From contig NZ_CADFEN010000004.1 in assembly GCF_902833145.1 (NCBI RefSeq), positions 434,001-498,000 of the forward strand: a DNA stretch of 64,000 nucleotides, in the 5' to 3' direction. A program made the position numbers and the translations under genes. The notes below the pieces were generated by a model. That model did not search any database. It was not told the DNA's origin and saw only the letters and a list, made by a program, of their open reading frames with translations. Below, in pieces: positions 1 to 8,664 of the stretch (the first letter of the stretch is position 1; every line of letters begins with the position of its first letter). This DNA is from Burkholderia sp. BCC0506 (GTDB taxonomy: Bacteria; Pseudomonadota; Gammaproteobacteria; Burkholderiales; Burkholderiaceae).

Positions 1-6
1 GAATCA

Positions 7-15
7 AGGTAACCA
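7..15. promoter_or_regulatory. Candidate MocR operator half-site upstream of the regulator
   Basis: AGGTAACCA lies just before the start codon of the MocR gene. Its inverse, TGGTTACCT, sits at 1492-1500 just before the neighbouring target genes. The TAACCA core resembles the ATACCA direct repeats known for the MocR member GabR. It could mediate autoregulation, but only 20 bases of upstream sequence are visible. Confidence 0.3.
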
Positions 16-20
16 CTGCG

Positions 21-1502
21 ATGGACATCGCGATCCGCATCGAAGGCCGTCACGATCTGACCGGGCAAATCTTCCGGCAATTGCGCACGGCGATCGTCGA
101 CGGGCGTCTCGAAGGCGGCGCGCGGCTGCCGTCGACGCGCGACCTCGCGAAGCAGCTCGGCGTGTCGCGCAAGACGACGCTCGACGCGTTCGAGCGCCTG
201 GTGGCCGAGGGCTACCTGACTACACGCGCCGGCGACGGCACGTTCGTCGCCGATGGCCTCGCGCGTGTGCCTGCCGCGGCGACGTCGGCACCGTCGATCG
301 CCGACGAGCGGCCGCGCATCGACGCGGTCGATGCGCGCGCGCTGTGGAACGACCTGCCCGACGCGCTCGCGATGCCCGCGCCGCAGGATTCGCCCGGCTT
401 CGACTTTCGCGGCGGCGTGACCGACAAGACGCTGTTCCCGTTCGACGCATGGCGGCGCTGCCTGCATCATGCCCTGCGCCAGCAGGCGCGCGGCCGCGGG
501 CAGTACCACGATCCGGCCGGCGATCCGCAGTTGCGCGGCGCGATCGCGCGATACGTCGCATTCAGCCGCGCGGTCGCCTGCAGCTGGGACGACGTGCTCG
601 TCACGCAAGGCGCGCAACAGGCGCTCGACCTGCTGGCACGCGTCGTCGTGCGGCCGGGCGACGTCGTCGCGGTCGAGGATCCCGGCTACCCGCCCGCGCG
701 CGCCGCGTTCGCGTCGCTCGGCGCGACGGTGATCGGCGTGCCGGTCGACGCGCACGGCCTCGTCACGGAACGGCTGCCGGACGACGCGCGGCTCGTGTAC
801 GTGACGCCGTCGCACCAGTTCCCGCTCGGCATGCCGATGACGCTCGAGCGCCGCGTCGCGCTGCTCGAATGGGCGCAGCGCCGCCGCGCGGTGATCATCG
901 AGGACGATTACGACGGCGAATTCCGCTTCGAAGGCCGGCCGGTCGAATCGCTGAAGAGCCTCGACCGCACGGGCCTCGTCGCGTACGTCGGCACGTTCTC
1001 GAAGACGATCTTTCCCGAGCTGCGGATCGGCTACGCGATTCCGCCGCGCGCGCTGCGCGGCGCGCTGGCCAAGGCGAAGCAGATCGTCGACTGGCACACG
1101 TGCACGCTGACGCAGGCGGCGCTCGCACGCTTCATGCACGACGGCGACTTCGCACGGCACCTGAAACGCGTGCAGAAGCACTACGACGCGCGCCGCAAGA
1201 TGCTGATCGCGCACCTGCGCGGCGAACTCGCGCCGTGGTTCGACGCGATCGTGCCGACCGCCGGCATCCATCTCGCCGCCCGCCTGAAGCCGGGGCTCGA
1301 CGAAGCCGCCCTGGTCCGCGCGGCGCGCGCGCAGGACATCGGCCTGTACGGGATCTCAGCGTTCCACGTGGGCGTGCCGGTGCGCGCGGGGCTGCTGTTC
1401 GGCTATGGCGGGATCGACGCGCTGCGCATCGACACGGCGCTCGCGAAGCTGGCGCGGTTACTGGATGCCGACCTCGCGGGCGAGTCGTCACTGGTTACCT
1501 GA
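21..1502 (+). CDS. MocR-type transcriptional regulator (GntR wHTH fused to class I aminotransferase fold)
   Basis: A 493-residue cytoplasmic regulator. Residues about 10-75 form a GntR winged helix-turn-helix (LPSTRDLAKQLGVSRKT). Residues about 125-480 are a fold-type I PLP-dependent aminotransferase domain with the IIEDDYDGEFR segment and a PLP-lysine motif GTFSKT at about K328. In this family the aminotransferase domain senses a ligand through PLP rather than catalysing turnover. The length is normal for MocR proteins (450-500). The following carboxymuconolactone-decarboxylase and cupin genes are likely targets, because a TGGTTA direct repeat separates them from this gene. The inducer cannot be read from sequence. 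The start is the first ATG, only 20 bases into the window. Confidence 0.9.
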   Translation: MDIAIRIEGRHDLTGQIFRQLRTAIVDGRLEGGARLPSTRDLAKQLGVSRKTTLDAFERLVAEGYLTTRAGDGTFVADGLARVPAAATSAPSIADERPRIDAVDARALWNDLPDALAMPAPQDSPGFDFRGGVTDKTLFPFDAWRRCLHHALRQQARGRGQYHDPAGDPQLRGAIARYVAFSRAVACSWDDVLVTQGAQQALDLLARVVVRPGDVVAVEDPGYPPARAAFASLGATVIGVPVDAHGLVTERLPDDARLVYVTPSHQFPLGMPMTLERRVALLEWAQRRRAVIIEDDYDGEFRFEGRPVESLKSLDRTGLVAYVGTFSKTIFPELRIGYAIPPRALRGALAKAKQIVDWHTCTLTQAALARFMHDGDFARHLKRVQKHYDARRKMLIAHLRGELAPWFDAIVPTAGIHLAARLKPGLDEAALVRAARAQDIGLYGISAFHVGVPVRAGLLFGYGGIDALRIDTALAKLARLLDADLAGESSLVT

Positions 1503-1521
1503 ATTTCCATGAAATTGGTTA
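1492..1521. promoter_or_regulatory. Candidate MocR operator: TGGTTA direct repeat, 24-nt period
   Basis: TGGTTA occurs at 1492-1497 and 1516-1521. The repeat overlaps the end of the MocR gene and precedes the carboxymuconolactone-decarboxylase gene. MocR regulators bind direct repeats; the reverse-strand core is TAACCA. The second MocR gene of this window has a GGACCA repeat with the same 24-nt period. Confidence 0.4.
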
Positions 1522-1597
1522 TTCAAGCAGGCCAGTACGCGTCCTAAAGTGGGTCCTGTCGCGCCGCCCTGGCGCTACCTACCGAAAAGGACCTGCC

Positions 1598-2035
1598 ATG
1601 CAACCGCGTCTGAACTTCTATGCCGCCAGCCCGAATGCGATCAAGGTGATGCGCAACGCCGAGGAATTCCTCGCGAAGAGCTCGATCGAGAAGCCGCTCG
1701 CCGAGCTCGTCCGCCTGCGCGCATCGCAGATCAACGGCTGTGCGTTCTGCGTCGACATGCACACCGCCGACGCGCGCAAGGGCGGCGAAACCGATCGCCG
1801 TCTCGCGACCGTCGTCACGTGGCGCGAAACGCCGTTCTTCACGGAGCGCGAACGCGCGGCGCTGGAATGGACCGAGGCGTTGACGCTCGTGGCCAGCAGC
1901 CATGTGCCCGACGCCGTCTGGGAAGCCGTGAAACCGCACTTCACCGACGAGGAACTGTTCGACCTGTCGATGCTGATCGCGACGATCAACTCGTGGAACC
2001 GCTTCGCGATCGCGTTCCGCAAGATGCCCGAGTAA
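1598..2035 (+). CDS. Carboxymuconolactone decarboxylase / AhpD-like family protein
   Basis: A 145-residue protein of the AhpD/CMD superfamily. It carries the redox motif CAFCVDMH, with C48, C51 and H55 in the CxxCxxxH pattern. These proteins typically act as small cytoplasmic peroxidases or thiol-disulfide proteins and form all-alpha oligomers. The ATG at 1598 follows an AAAGGA ribosome site. It is followed 10 nt later by a secreted cupin, so the two are probably co-transcribed. The preceding MocR gene with its direct-repeat site is the probable regulator. The pair resembles oxidative or aldehyde stress modules often found beside MocR genes, but the substrate is unknown. Confidence 0.85.
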   Translation: MQPRLNFYAASPNAIKVMRNAEEFLAKSSIEKPLAELVRLRASQINGCAFCVDMHTADARKGGETDRRLATVVTWRETPFFTERERAALEWTEALTLVASSHVPDAVWEAVKPHFTDEELFDLSMLIATINSWNRFAIAFRKMPE

Positions 2036-2045
2036 GGCGGCGACG

Positions 2046-2465
2046 ATGATCCGCTCCCCGCTCCAGCGCGCCGCGCTATCCGCCGGGCTCGCCCTCGCCG
2101 CGGCGCTGCCGGCCGCCGCCCGCGCGCACGACGCCGGCGACAACGTGCACGCGATCATGCGGCAGGCCGTGCCGGAAGCGCCCGGCAAGCATGTCGTCGT
2201 CGCGACGGTCGACTATGCGCCCGGCCAGGCATCCGAAGCGCACCGGCATCTCGGCTCGGTGTTCGCGGTCGTGTCGAAAGGCGAAGTGCTGTCGCAGGTG
2301 AACGACGGCCCGCTGCGCCGCTATCGCGCCGGCGAAGGCTGGTACGAGCCGCCCGGCTCGCGCCATCGGGTGTCGCGCAACGCGAGCGCGACCGAGCCCG
2401 CGCAACTCGTCGTGTTCGGGCTGACGGGCGAGCATCAGCCGCTGAAGTCGCCGATCGATCAGTGA
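2046..2465 (+). CDS. Secreted cupin-domain protein
   Basis: A 139-residue protein. An N-terminal hydrophobic stretch ending near AAARAHD (residues about 1-27) looks like a Sec signal peptide. The remainder is a single cupin barrel with the metal-ligand pattern SEAHRHLGSVFAV (motif 1) and a downstream PPGSRHRVSRN segment (motif 2). Such proteins bind a metal and often act on small organic molecules or sense them in the periplasm. It sits 10 nt after the CMD-family gene, forming a two-gene unit that ends at the bidirectional terminator at 2504-2531. The substrate is unknown. Confidence 0.8.
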   Translation: MIRSPLQRAALSAGLALAAALPAAARAHDAGDNVHAIMRQAVPEAPGKHVVVATVDYAPGQASEAHRHLGSVFAVVSKGEVLSQVNDGPLRRYRAGEGWYEPPGSRHRVSRNASATEPAQLVVFGLTGEHQPLKSPIDQ

Positions 2466-2503
2466 TCCGATGCATCGCGATGCACGCAGCAACGACGTAA
2501 ACG

Positions 2504-2531
2504 AAAAAACCGGCCCGAAGGCCGGTTTTTT
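2504..2531. terminator. Bidirectional intrinsic terminator
   Basis: A perfect stem CCGGCC (2510-2515), loop CGAA and GGCCGG (2520-2525) is flanked by six A on the left and six T on the right. It sits between the convergent cupin and porin genes and can therefore end transcription from both sides. Confidence 0.92.
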
Positions 2532-2573
2532 CATACCGCATGCAGTGAGCGGCGCTCGCGCGCCGCGCGACAT

Positions 2574-3791
2574 TTAGAAGCGGTGGATCAGGCCGACACC
2601 AACGCCGATCTGGTTCTGCTTCGAACCTGCGCCCACGCCGTCGCCGATCGAGGTCGTTGCAGCGATGATACCGCCGGTCGGGGTAATCGTGTTGCCGCTC
2701 GCGTGCTGGTAAGCCTCAACTGCGTACAGACCCGTGCGCTTCGAGAGGCTGTAGTACTGCGACACCGTAACCTGGTGGTACTTGGCCGAGCTCGACACGC
2801 CGTTCGACTGCGTTGCAGCCGTGTACGAGTAGCCTGCCGCGAAGTCCCACTGCGCCGATGCCTTCCAGTGCAGCACGGCGCCAGCCGTGTTGAAGATCGC
2901 CGTGTTCTTGAAGCCCGAACCCGTACCCGGGACGTACTGGACATTCGAGTACGAAGCCGAGATGTCCCACGACGGGGTGAACTGGTAACCCGCCGTCACG
3001 GCGATACGCTGCTGCGACTGCGCGAACTTGTAGCCGTTGTTGATCGACGACACGGCCTGTTCCGCACCGTTCCCGTTCGCATCCAGACCGTTCTGCGCGG
3101 TCGAGTTCGCGCCCCACACACCGCCGCCGAGCGTCGAGTTGTTGACCTTCTGGTAGCCGACCGCGATGCCTGCCGGGCCGTTCAGGTACTGGATCGCCGC
3201 GCTCCACGTCGAGCCGCGGTTCGTCGCGCCTGCGACGCCGCCGAACGAGTACGAACCGCCGACCGTGAAGCCGTAGAATTTCGGCGACATGTAGACGAGC
3301 GAGTTGTTCGCGCGGTAGCTGGTATCCAGCGAATCGATATCGCCCGGGTGCGCGCCGTAGTAACCCGTCAGCCAGGTCGTCGGGCTGTACGGCGACAGCA
3401 GCGTGTAGTACGCGGTGTACTGGCGGCCGGCCGTCAGCGTACCGTACGTGGCGTTGGTCAGGCCAACCCATGCCTGACGCGTGAAGATGCCGTTGGTCCA
3501 CTGCGACGAGCCGTTAGCCGTGTTGACGCCGGCTTCCAACTGGAAAATCGCCTTCGTGCCGCCGCCCAGATCTTCGCTGCCCTTCAGGCCGAAGCGGCTG
3601 CCTGCCCACACGCCGGTGGACATCTGCACCTTCGAGTGACCACCCGAGGTCGCGCCGACTGCCGACGAATTGTTCTGCCAAGCGATACCGTTGTCGACGA
3701 TACCGTACAGGGTCACGCTGCTCTGGGCGTGGGCGGCGGTAGCGGCTGCGAGACCCACTGCCGTCATGGCGAAAGCGACGCGCTTTTTCAT
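2574..3791 (-). CDS. Gram-negative porin (OmpC family, Burkholderia type)
   Basis: A 405-residue outer-membrane general porin. The Sec signal peptide (residues 1-22, cleavage after AHA) is followed by the family start QSSVTLYGIVDNG. The body is rich in alternating aromatic and small residues of a 16-stranded beta barrel. The last strand ends in IHRF, the C-terminal phenylalanine recognised by the BAM machinery. GGAG lies 6 nt before the ATG. It is transcribed alone, with a 480-bp upstream region and a shared terminator downstream. Solute specificity is not readable. A second porin lies at 29480. Confidence 0.95.
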   Translation of the reverse strand: MKKRVAFAMTAVGLAAATAAHAQSSVTLYGIVDNGIAWQNNSSAVGATSGGHSKVQMSTGVWAGSRFGLKGSEDLGGGTKAIFQLEAGVNTANGSSQWTNGIFTRQAWVGLTNATYGTLTAGRQYTAYYTLLSPYSPTTWLTGYYGAHPGDIDSLDTSYRANNSLVYMSPKFYGFTVGGSYSFGGVAGATNRGSTWSAAIQYLNGPAGIAVGYQKVNNSTLGGGVWGANSTAQNGLDANGNGAEQAVSSINNGYKFAQSQQRIAVTAGYQFTPSWDISASYSNVQYVPGTGSGFKNTAIFNTAGAVLHWKASAQWDFAAGYSYTAATQSNGVSSSAKYHQVTVSQYYSLSKRTGLYAVEAYQHASGNTITPTGGIIAATTSIGDGVGAGSKQNQIGVGVGLIHRF

Positions 3792-4272
3792 TGATTCTCC
3801 GTCCTCAAAGAATGATTTCTTTTCTGGTGTGGTTTTATGACTGACACATGTGCGAGTACATGCCGACGCGATTCTGACGGATTACCGATTGTTTCCCAAC
3901 ATGTGCAGTCGGTCATCGTATGATCGACGCAACGCGCGGGTTCACCAAACGGTTACATGGCACCTCGAAACGCATGTGTGGCGGGCGTCTCCGGCATTTG
4001 CCGGTGAAAACCCTAGCTTTACATTTTTACGGGTGCCACGCGGCCGTCCGATGTCGTCAGACGCCTTCGGCAAAAATTCATCTTACAAATGCGCGATCGG
4101 AGCTGACGCCGCGATTCACGCCGCCGCGCAGGATCGCCGACGTTCATGACACCCACATTTCGAGACACGAAATCATGAAAACGTTTTTAGCCGGCGTGCC
4201 GGAGACCCGCCGCGAACGGCCCGGCGAACGCGGGCCGGAAGGCGAAGCCGGCGCCTGTCGCGCCGGCGATCT
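3792..4272. other. Non-coding gap, porin promoter region
   Basis: No convincing gene is present. This 480-bp stretch is the upstream region of the porin. ACATGTGC is repeated directly at 3846-3853 and 3899-3906 and could be a regulator site. No clear intrinsic terminator was seen for the squalene synthase gene that reads towards the gap. Confidence 0.5.
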
Positions 4273-5340
4273 TCAGGGCTGCGACACGGGGCGCGCGAGC
4301 CGCGCGGACACCGCATCGGCGAGCGCGGTCAAGCGCGCGCGGATCGCCGTGTTCGAGCCGACCAGCGCGAGCGACACGGCCATGATCCGGTAGATGCGCT
4401 TTCTCGGCACCTTGGCCGGCGTCACCGGGTCGAGCCACGCAGCGTGGCCGGCCAGCAGCTCGAGCGTTTCGAGGCCGATCATGATCGGCCACAGGCAGGC
4501 GAGCCGCAGCCGCACGAACCGGCGCGGGATCGCGAGCGTATACAGGCAGGCGTCGCGATACTGGTCGAGCGCGACGCGCAGCAGGTCGACCAGCACGCCG
4601 CGCGCGCGCGCCGAGGCTTCCGGCCGCATCAGGTCGGCCACGACGAGCCCGTGCGCGCGCAGCACGTCGTCGGGCAGGTAGCAGCGGCCGATGCGCAGGT
4701 CCTTCGCGCAATCGCGCAGGATGTTGGTCATCTGCAGTGCCTTGCCGAAACGGATACCCTTCTCCCGCATGGCCGCCAGATCCCAGCCGCGCGCGGCGCG
4801 CGTGTGCGCCGCCGTCATGTCGGTCCAGAACTCGCCGACGCAGCCGGCGACGAGGTACGTATAGCGGTCGAGCATGTCGCGCGTGGGCAGCGACGCGACC
4901 TGCCCCGACTGCTCGTCCGGAAACGTGCGCAGGTCGAATTCCATCCCCGCGGTGAGCGTCGCGACGACCTTGCGGATCGACGCGCGATCGGCCTCCGGCT
5001 GCGCGCGCAGCAGCGCGAGCATCGGCTCCATCGAGCCGAGCAGCACGTGCTCGTGCGAATCGGTCTGCATCCGCGTCACGTCCTCGAGCGAACGCGACAG
5101 CGCCGCGCCGTCGCCGAGCCGCTCGATGTCGTCGCGCAGGTCGGTCAGCAGCGCCGCGCGGCGGTCGGGCGCGACGAGCGCCGTATCGGCGATCGTGTCG
5201 GCCGCACGCGCGAGCAAGTACGCGAGGCCGACCGGGTCGCGCATGCCGTCGGGCAGCACGCGCAGCGTCAGGTAGAAGGAGCGGGAAACGTTCTTCAGCA
5301 GTTCGCCGAGCAGATAGGCGGGATCGGTATGGGTCGTCAT
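4273..5340 (-). CDS. Squalene/phytoene synthase family protein
   Basis: A 355-residue trans-isoprenyl diphosphate synthase, head-to-head type. It contains both Asp-rich Mg-diphosphate motifs: DTIAD (residues 48-52) and DCAKD (210-214) inside the family signature NILRDCAKDLRIGRCYLP. Two farnesyl diphosphates (or geranylgeranyl diphosphates) would be condensed to squalene or phytoene via the presqualene-type intermediate. In Burkholderia, squalene feeds hopanoid synthesis, so squalene synthase is the favoured reading. No other hopanoid or carotenoid gene is nearby. The ATG at 5340 is chosen because the family N-terminus (VSRSFYLTLRVLP) begins about 20 residues later; upstream extension is low-complexity Arg/Pro. 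Confidence 0.85.
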   Translation of the reverse strand: MTTHTDPAYLLGELLKNVSRSFYLTLRVLPDGMRDPVGLAYLLARAADTIADTALVAPDRRAALLTDLRDDIERLGDGAALSRSLEDVTRMQTDSHEHVLLGSMEPMLALLRAQPEADRASIRKVVATLTAGMEFDLRTFPDEQSGQVASLPTRDMLDRYTYLVAGCVGEFWTDMTAAHTRAARGWDLAAMREKGIRFGKALQMTNILRDCAKDLRIGRCYLPDDVLRAHGLVVADLMRPEASARARGVLVDLLRVALDQYRDACLYTLAIPRRFVRLRLACLWPIMIGLETLELLAGHAAWLDPVTPAKVPRKRIYRIMAVSLALVGSNTAIRARLTALADAVSARLARPVSQP

Positions 5341-5713
5341 GAGTCGGGAAAAAACCGGCCGGCGCGGGGCCCGGGCACACACGGGCGCCGGGCGCCCGCG
5401 CCGGCCCGCGAGTCGCCGCATCGTCGCGCCGGGCGGGCGTCGGCCCCGCCGCGACGATGCAAAATTCCCGCAAGTTTAGTGCATCCGGCGCGCGGGTTCG
5501 CCGAGACGGCCGGGACGCGGCGTGCGCCCGCCTGCCGTCGCTCGCGCCGCCGTGCCCGTCGCCTCGTCAAAACGGAACGGAAAGGTCTAAGTAATACATA
5601 TGTAATTATTCGATGCGACGATCGCGCACCGCTCGTTTCCGCGTAGCCCGGCGCCCATGCCGGGCCACCGGCGCGAACGCCCCTTTCCGACTCCGTTTCG
5701 AAGGTTCATCGAC
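5341..5713. other. Divergent promoter gap with a 10-bp palindrome
   Basis: No gene is seen between the divergent squalene synthase and glycerophosphodiesterase genes. A locally AT-rich island carries the perfect palindrome TACATATGTA at 5595-5604. It is a possible operator or promoter core for the phosphodiesterase. Confidence 0.4.
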
Positions 5714-6859
5714 ATGCTCCTCAAGCGCCCGACCTCCCTGCGCTCCGTCCCGTTCGCCTGTGCCGCCGCGTGCCTGCTCGCCGCGTGCGGCGGCGACGAC
5801 GATCTGATACGCGACCCCACCCAGCCGATTTCCGCGAAGGTCCAGGTGGTCGGCCATCGCGGCGCGAGCGCGCTGCGTCCCGAACATACGCTCGCGTCGT
5901 ACCGCAAGGCGATCGAGGACGGCGCGGACGTGATCGAGCCCGACCTCGTGTCGACGCGCGACGGCGTGCTCGTCGCCCGCCACGAGAACGAGATCTCGGG
6001 CACGACCAACGTGTCGACGCTGCCGCAGTTCGCGAGCCGCAAGGCGACCAAGACGATCGACGGCACGCAGTTGACCGGCTGGTTCACCGAGGATTTCACG
6101 CTCGCCGAACTGAAGACGCTGCGGGCCCGCGAGCGCATTCCGCAGGTGCGCCCCGCCAACACCGCGTACAACGACCAGTTCGAGATTCCGACGTTCGACG
6201 AGATCGTCGCGCTCGCGAAGCAGATGTCCGCGCAGACCGGCCGCACGATTCACCTGTATCCGGAAACCAAACATCCGACCTACTTCCAGTCGATCGGCCT
6301 GCCGCTCGAGGATCGCCTCGTCGACGCGCTGCTGAAGGATGCGTACACGTCGCGCACGGCGACCGTCTACATCCAGTCGTTCGAAGTCGCGAACCTGAAG
6401 ACGATCCGCAACCGGATCAAGTCGAGCCAGCCGAACTGGAAGCTCGTGCAGTTGATGGACGAAGCCGGCCAGCGCCCGTACGACTTCGTGAAGGCGAACG
6501 ACACGCGCACCTACGGCGACCTGTCGACGCGCGACGGCATGCGCGAGATCGCGACGTACGCGAACGGCGTCGGGCCGTACAAGACGTCGATCATCGCGGT
6601 CGCCGCGGACGGCACGCTGCAGCAGCCGACGCCGTACGTGCGCTACGCGCACGAGGCCGGGCTCGTCGTGCATCCGTACACGTTCCGGCCGGAGAACAAC
6701 TTCCTGCCCGCGTCGCTGAAGGACGGCGGCACGCCGGCCACGCGCAACACGGCCGGCTCGGTGCGCGAGATCCAGGCGTACCTGCGTGCGGGCATCGACG
6801 GCTTCTTCACCGACGATCCGGCCGTCGGCCGCACGGCCGTCGATACGTTCCAGCGCTGA
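5714..6859 (+). CDS. glpQ: Glycerophosphodiester phosphodiesterase, lipoprotein
   Basis: A 381-residue GDPD-family enzyme that hydrolyses glycerophosphodiesters to glycerol-3-phosphate and an alcohol. The signal peptide ends in the lipobox LLAAC (Cys about residue 21), so it is probably a membrane-anchored periplasmic lipoprotein. The catalytic region starts with VVGHRGAS and PEHTLASYRKAIEDGAD, followed by the metal ligands in IEPDLV and the second catalytic His in VARHENE. The arrangement matches periplasmic GlpQ. The ATG at 5714 is chosen because it gives a proper lipoprotein signal; the more upstream ATG adds an Arg-rich tail. It is monocistronic and convergent with the rhodanese gene. Confidence 0.9.
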   Translation: MLLKRPTSLRSVPFACAAACLLAACGGDDDLIRDPTQPISAKVQVVGHRGASALRPEHTLASYRKAIEDGADVIEPDLVSTRDGVLVARHENEISGTTNVSTLPQFASRKATKTIDGTQLTGWFTEDFTLAELKTLRARERIPQVRPANTAYNDQFEIPTFDEIVALAKQMSAQTGRTIHLYPETKHPTYFQSIGLPLEDRLVDALLKDAYTSRTATVYIQSFEVANLKTIRNRIKSSQPNWKLVQLMDEAGQRPYDFVKANDTRTYGDLSTRDGMREIATYANGVGPYKTSIIAVAADGTLQQPTPYVRYAHEAGLVVHPYTFRPENNFLPASLKDGGTPATRNTAGSVREIQAYLRAGIDGFFTDDPAVGRTAVDTFQR

Positions 6860-6932
6860 CACGAAGCGCCGGCACGCATCGCGACCGGGCGCCGCGCACG
6901 ATGCACGCGCCGCGCCCGATTGCACGTACCGG

Positions 6933-8558
6933 TCAGATCACGTTGAAGTGGTGCGTGCCGTCCCGCTTCAACTGGTCGACGAGCCCGTATTCCCAGTCGA
7001 GATACGCCTGCATCGCGGCGGCCGCGTTGTCGGTGCCTTCGTACGGGCGCCGGTAGCGGTCGACGCGCGGCGACACGAGACGGGTCTCGCCGCTCTCCAG
7101 CGGCAGCCCGGCGTCGATCCACGCGGCCGTGCCGCCGGTCAGCACCCGGATGTCGGCCGACTCCGGCAGCAGCGCGCGCGCATCGTCCGCCGCGAACCGC
7201 GCCAGCAGGCTCGATCCGCATGTGAACACGTAGCGCTTCGCGGGCGGAATCGCGGCCAGCGCGTCGCGCAACTGCGCGCGCACGGCAAACCATGCGCCCG
7301 GGATGTGACGCTTCACGTAGTTCGCGCTGGCCGTCACGTCGACGATCGCGAGCTCGCCCGGCGCGGCTTCCCTCAACCAGCCCGCGAGCGTCGCGGGCGA
7401 CACGTCGGTCGCGGGCGGCGCCGCCGGCACGTCGCGCGACGGCTGGCCGCGCTCGACGAATGCCGCCGTACCGGCCGGTTCGACGACGCGCACGTCCCAA
7501 CCCATCTGCGCGAGCCACGATGCGGTCATGTCGGCGCGCACGCCGTCGTCGTCCGCCAGCACGATCCGCGCGCCGCGCACGGCCGCGTGATGGTCGGTCT
7601 CCTGCACGAGCTGGCCGCCCGGCGTGCTCAGGAAGCCCGGCAGGTGGCCGGCTTCGTATTCGTCGGGCGTGCGCACGTCGAAGCGGTACAGCGTGCGGCC
7701 CGGTTCGTCGAGCGCGGCGACATCGGCCAGCGCGATGCGCGGCACGCCCGCGCGCTCGGCCACCGCGCGGGCGGCCCGACGCGCTTCGTCACGCTGCGTC
7801 GCGTCGATCGCGTCCGGAAAGCGGCGCGCCGCGCCGCGCTCGAGCGTCTGGCCGGCCAGCGTCCAGCCGATCGTGCCGTTGCGCAGCGCGGCGACCGGAT
7901 TCGGCAGCCCCGCGTTGACGAGCGATTGCGTGCCGATGATGCTGCGCGTGCGACCCGCGCAATTGACGATCACCTGCGTGCGCGGATCGGGCGCGAGCGC
8001 GCGCACGCGCAGCACGAGTTCCGCGCCGGGCACGCTCGTCGACGTCGGGATGTTCATCGTCTGGTATTCGTCGAAGCGGCGCGCGTCGACGATCACGACA
8101 TCGGCCTTCGCATCGATCAGCGCCTGCACCTCCTGCGCGGACAGCGACGGCGTATGGCGCTCGGCCTCGACCCATTCGCCGAACGACTTGCTCGGCACGT
8201 TCACGTCGATGAACAGTTCGCCGCCCGCCGCGACCCAGCCGGCGAGGCCGCCGTCGAGCAGCCGCACGTCGGTGTAGCCGAGCCGCGCGAGCGTCGCGGC
8301 CGCGCGCGGCGCGAGATCCTCGCCGCCCGCTTCGCCGAACACGACGATCGGCGTGTCGCGGCGCGGAATCCGCGTCCACGCGTCGAGTTCGAGCTTCGAC
8401 AACGGAAAGTTGGCGGCCCACAGCGGGTGGCCCTGTGCGTACGGATCTTCTTCGCGTACGTCGATCAGCGCGATCTCGTCGCGGGCCAGCAGGCGCGCGC
8501 GTACGTCCTGGTACGACGCGACGGGAAAGCGGGAAGTGGAATCGGCGGATTGCGTCAC
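6933..8558 (-). CDS. Multi-domain rhodanese (sulfurtransferase) protein
   Basis: A 541-residue cytoplasmic protein built of four rhodanese-like domains at roughly residues 10-120, 140-240, 275-370 and 385-490. Domain 2 has an active-site Cys200 (VNCAGRTRSIIG) and domain 4 Cys447 (FTCGSS). Domains 1 and 3 have no Cys at the corresponding loop (VVFGEAGG, VLADDDG). Rhodaneses move sulfane sulfur from donors such as thiosulfate to thiophilic acceptors through a Cys persulfide. The gene follows the thiol dioxygenase gene in the same direction, about 105 nt apart, suggesting joint sulfur-compound metabolism. Tandem rhodaneses are common, but four domains with alternating catalytic and non-catalytic units is notable. 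Confidence 0.9.
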   Translation of the reverse strand: MTQSADSTSRFPVASYQDVRARLLARDEIALIDVREEDPYAQGHPLWAANFPLSKLELDAWTRIPRRDTPIVVFGEAGGEDLAPRAAATLARLGYTDVRLLDGGLAGWVAAGGELFIDVNVPSKSFGEWVEAERHTPSLSAQEVQALIDAKADVVIVDARRFDEYQTMNIPTSTSVPGAELVLRVRALAPDPRTQVIVNCAGRTRSIIGTQSLVNAGLPNPVAALRNGTIGWTLAGQTLERGAARRFPDAIDATQRDEARRAARAVAERAGVPRIALADVAALDEPGRTLYRFDVRTPDEYEAGHLPGFLSTPGGQLVQETDHHAAVRGARIVLADDDGVRADMTASWLAQMGWDVRVVEPAGTAAFVERGQPSRDVPAAPPATDVSPATLAGWLREAAPGELAIVDVTASANYVKRHIPGAWFAVRAQLRDALAAIPPAKRYVFTCGSSLLARFAADDARALLPESADIRVLTGGTAAWIDAGLPLESGETRLVSPRVDRYRRPYEGTDNAAAAMQAYLDWEYGLVDQLKRDGTHHFNVI

Positions 8559-8664
8559 GATGTCTCTGGGTTGAATACGTTGAAAGTCGGTGAAGAAAAC
8601 GGAACGGATCGAGTCTCACCCTGCCGGCGCGCACCTGCAACGGGCCGCGCGAGCAGGCGTGGCG

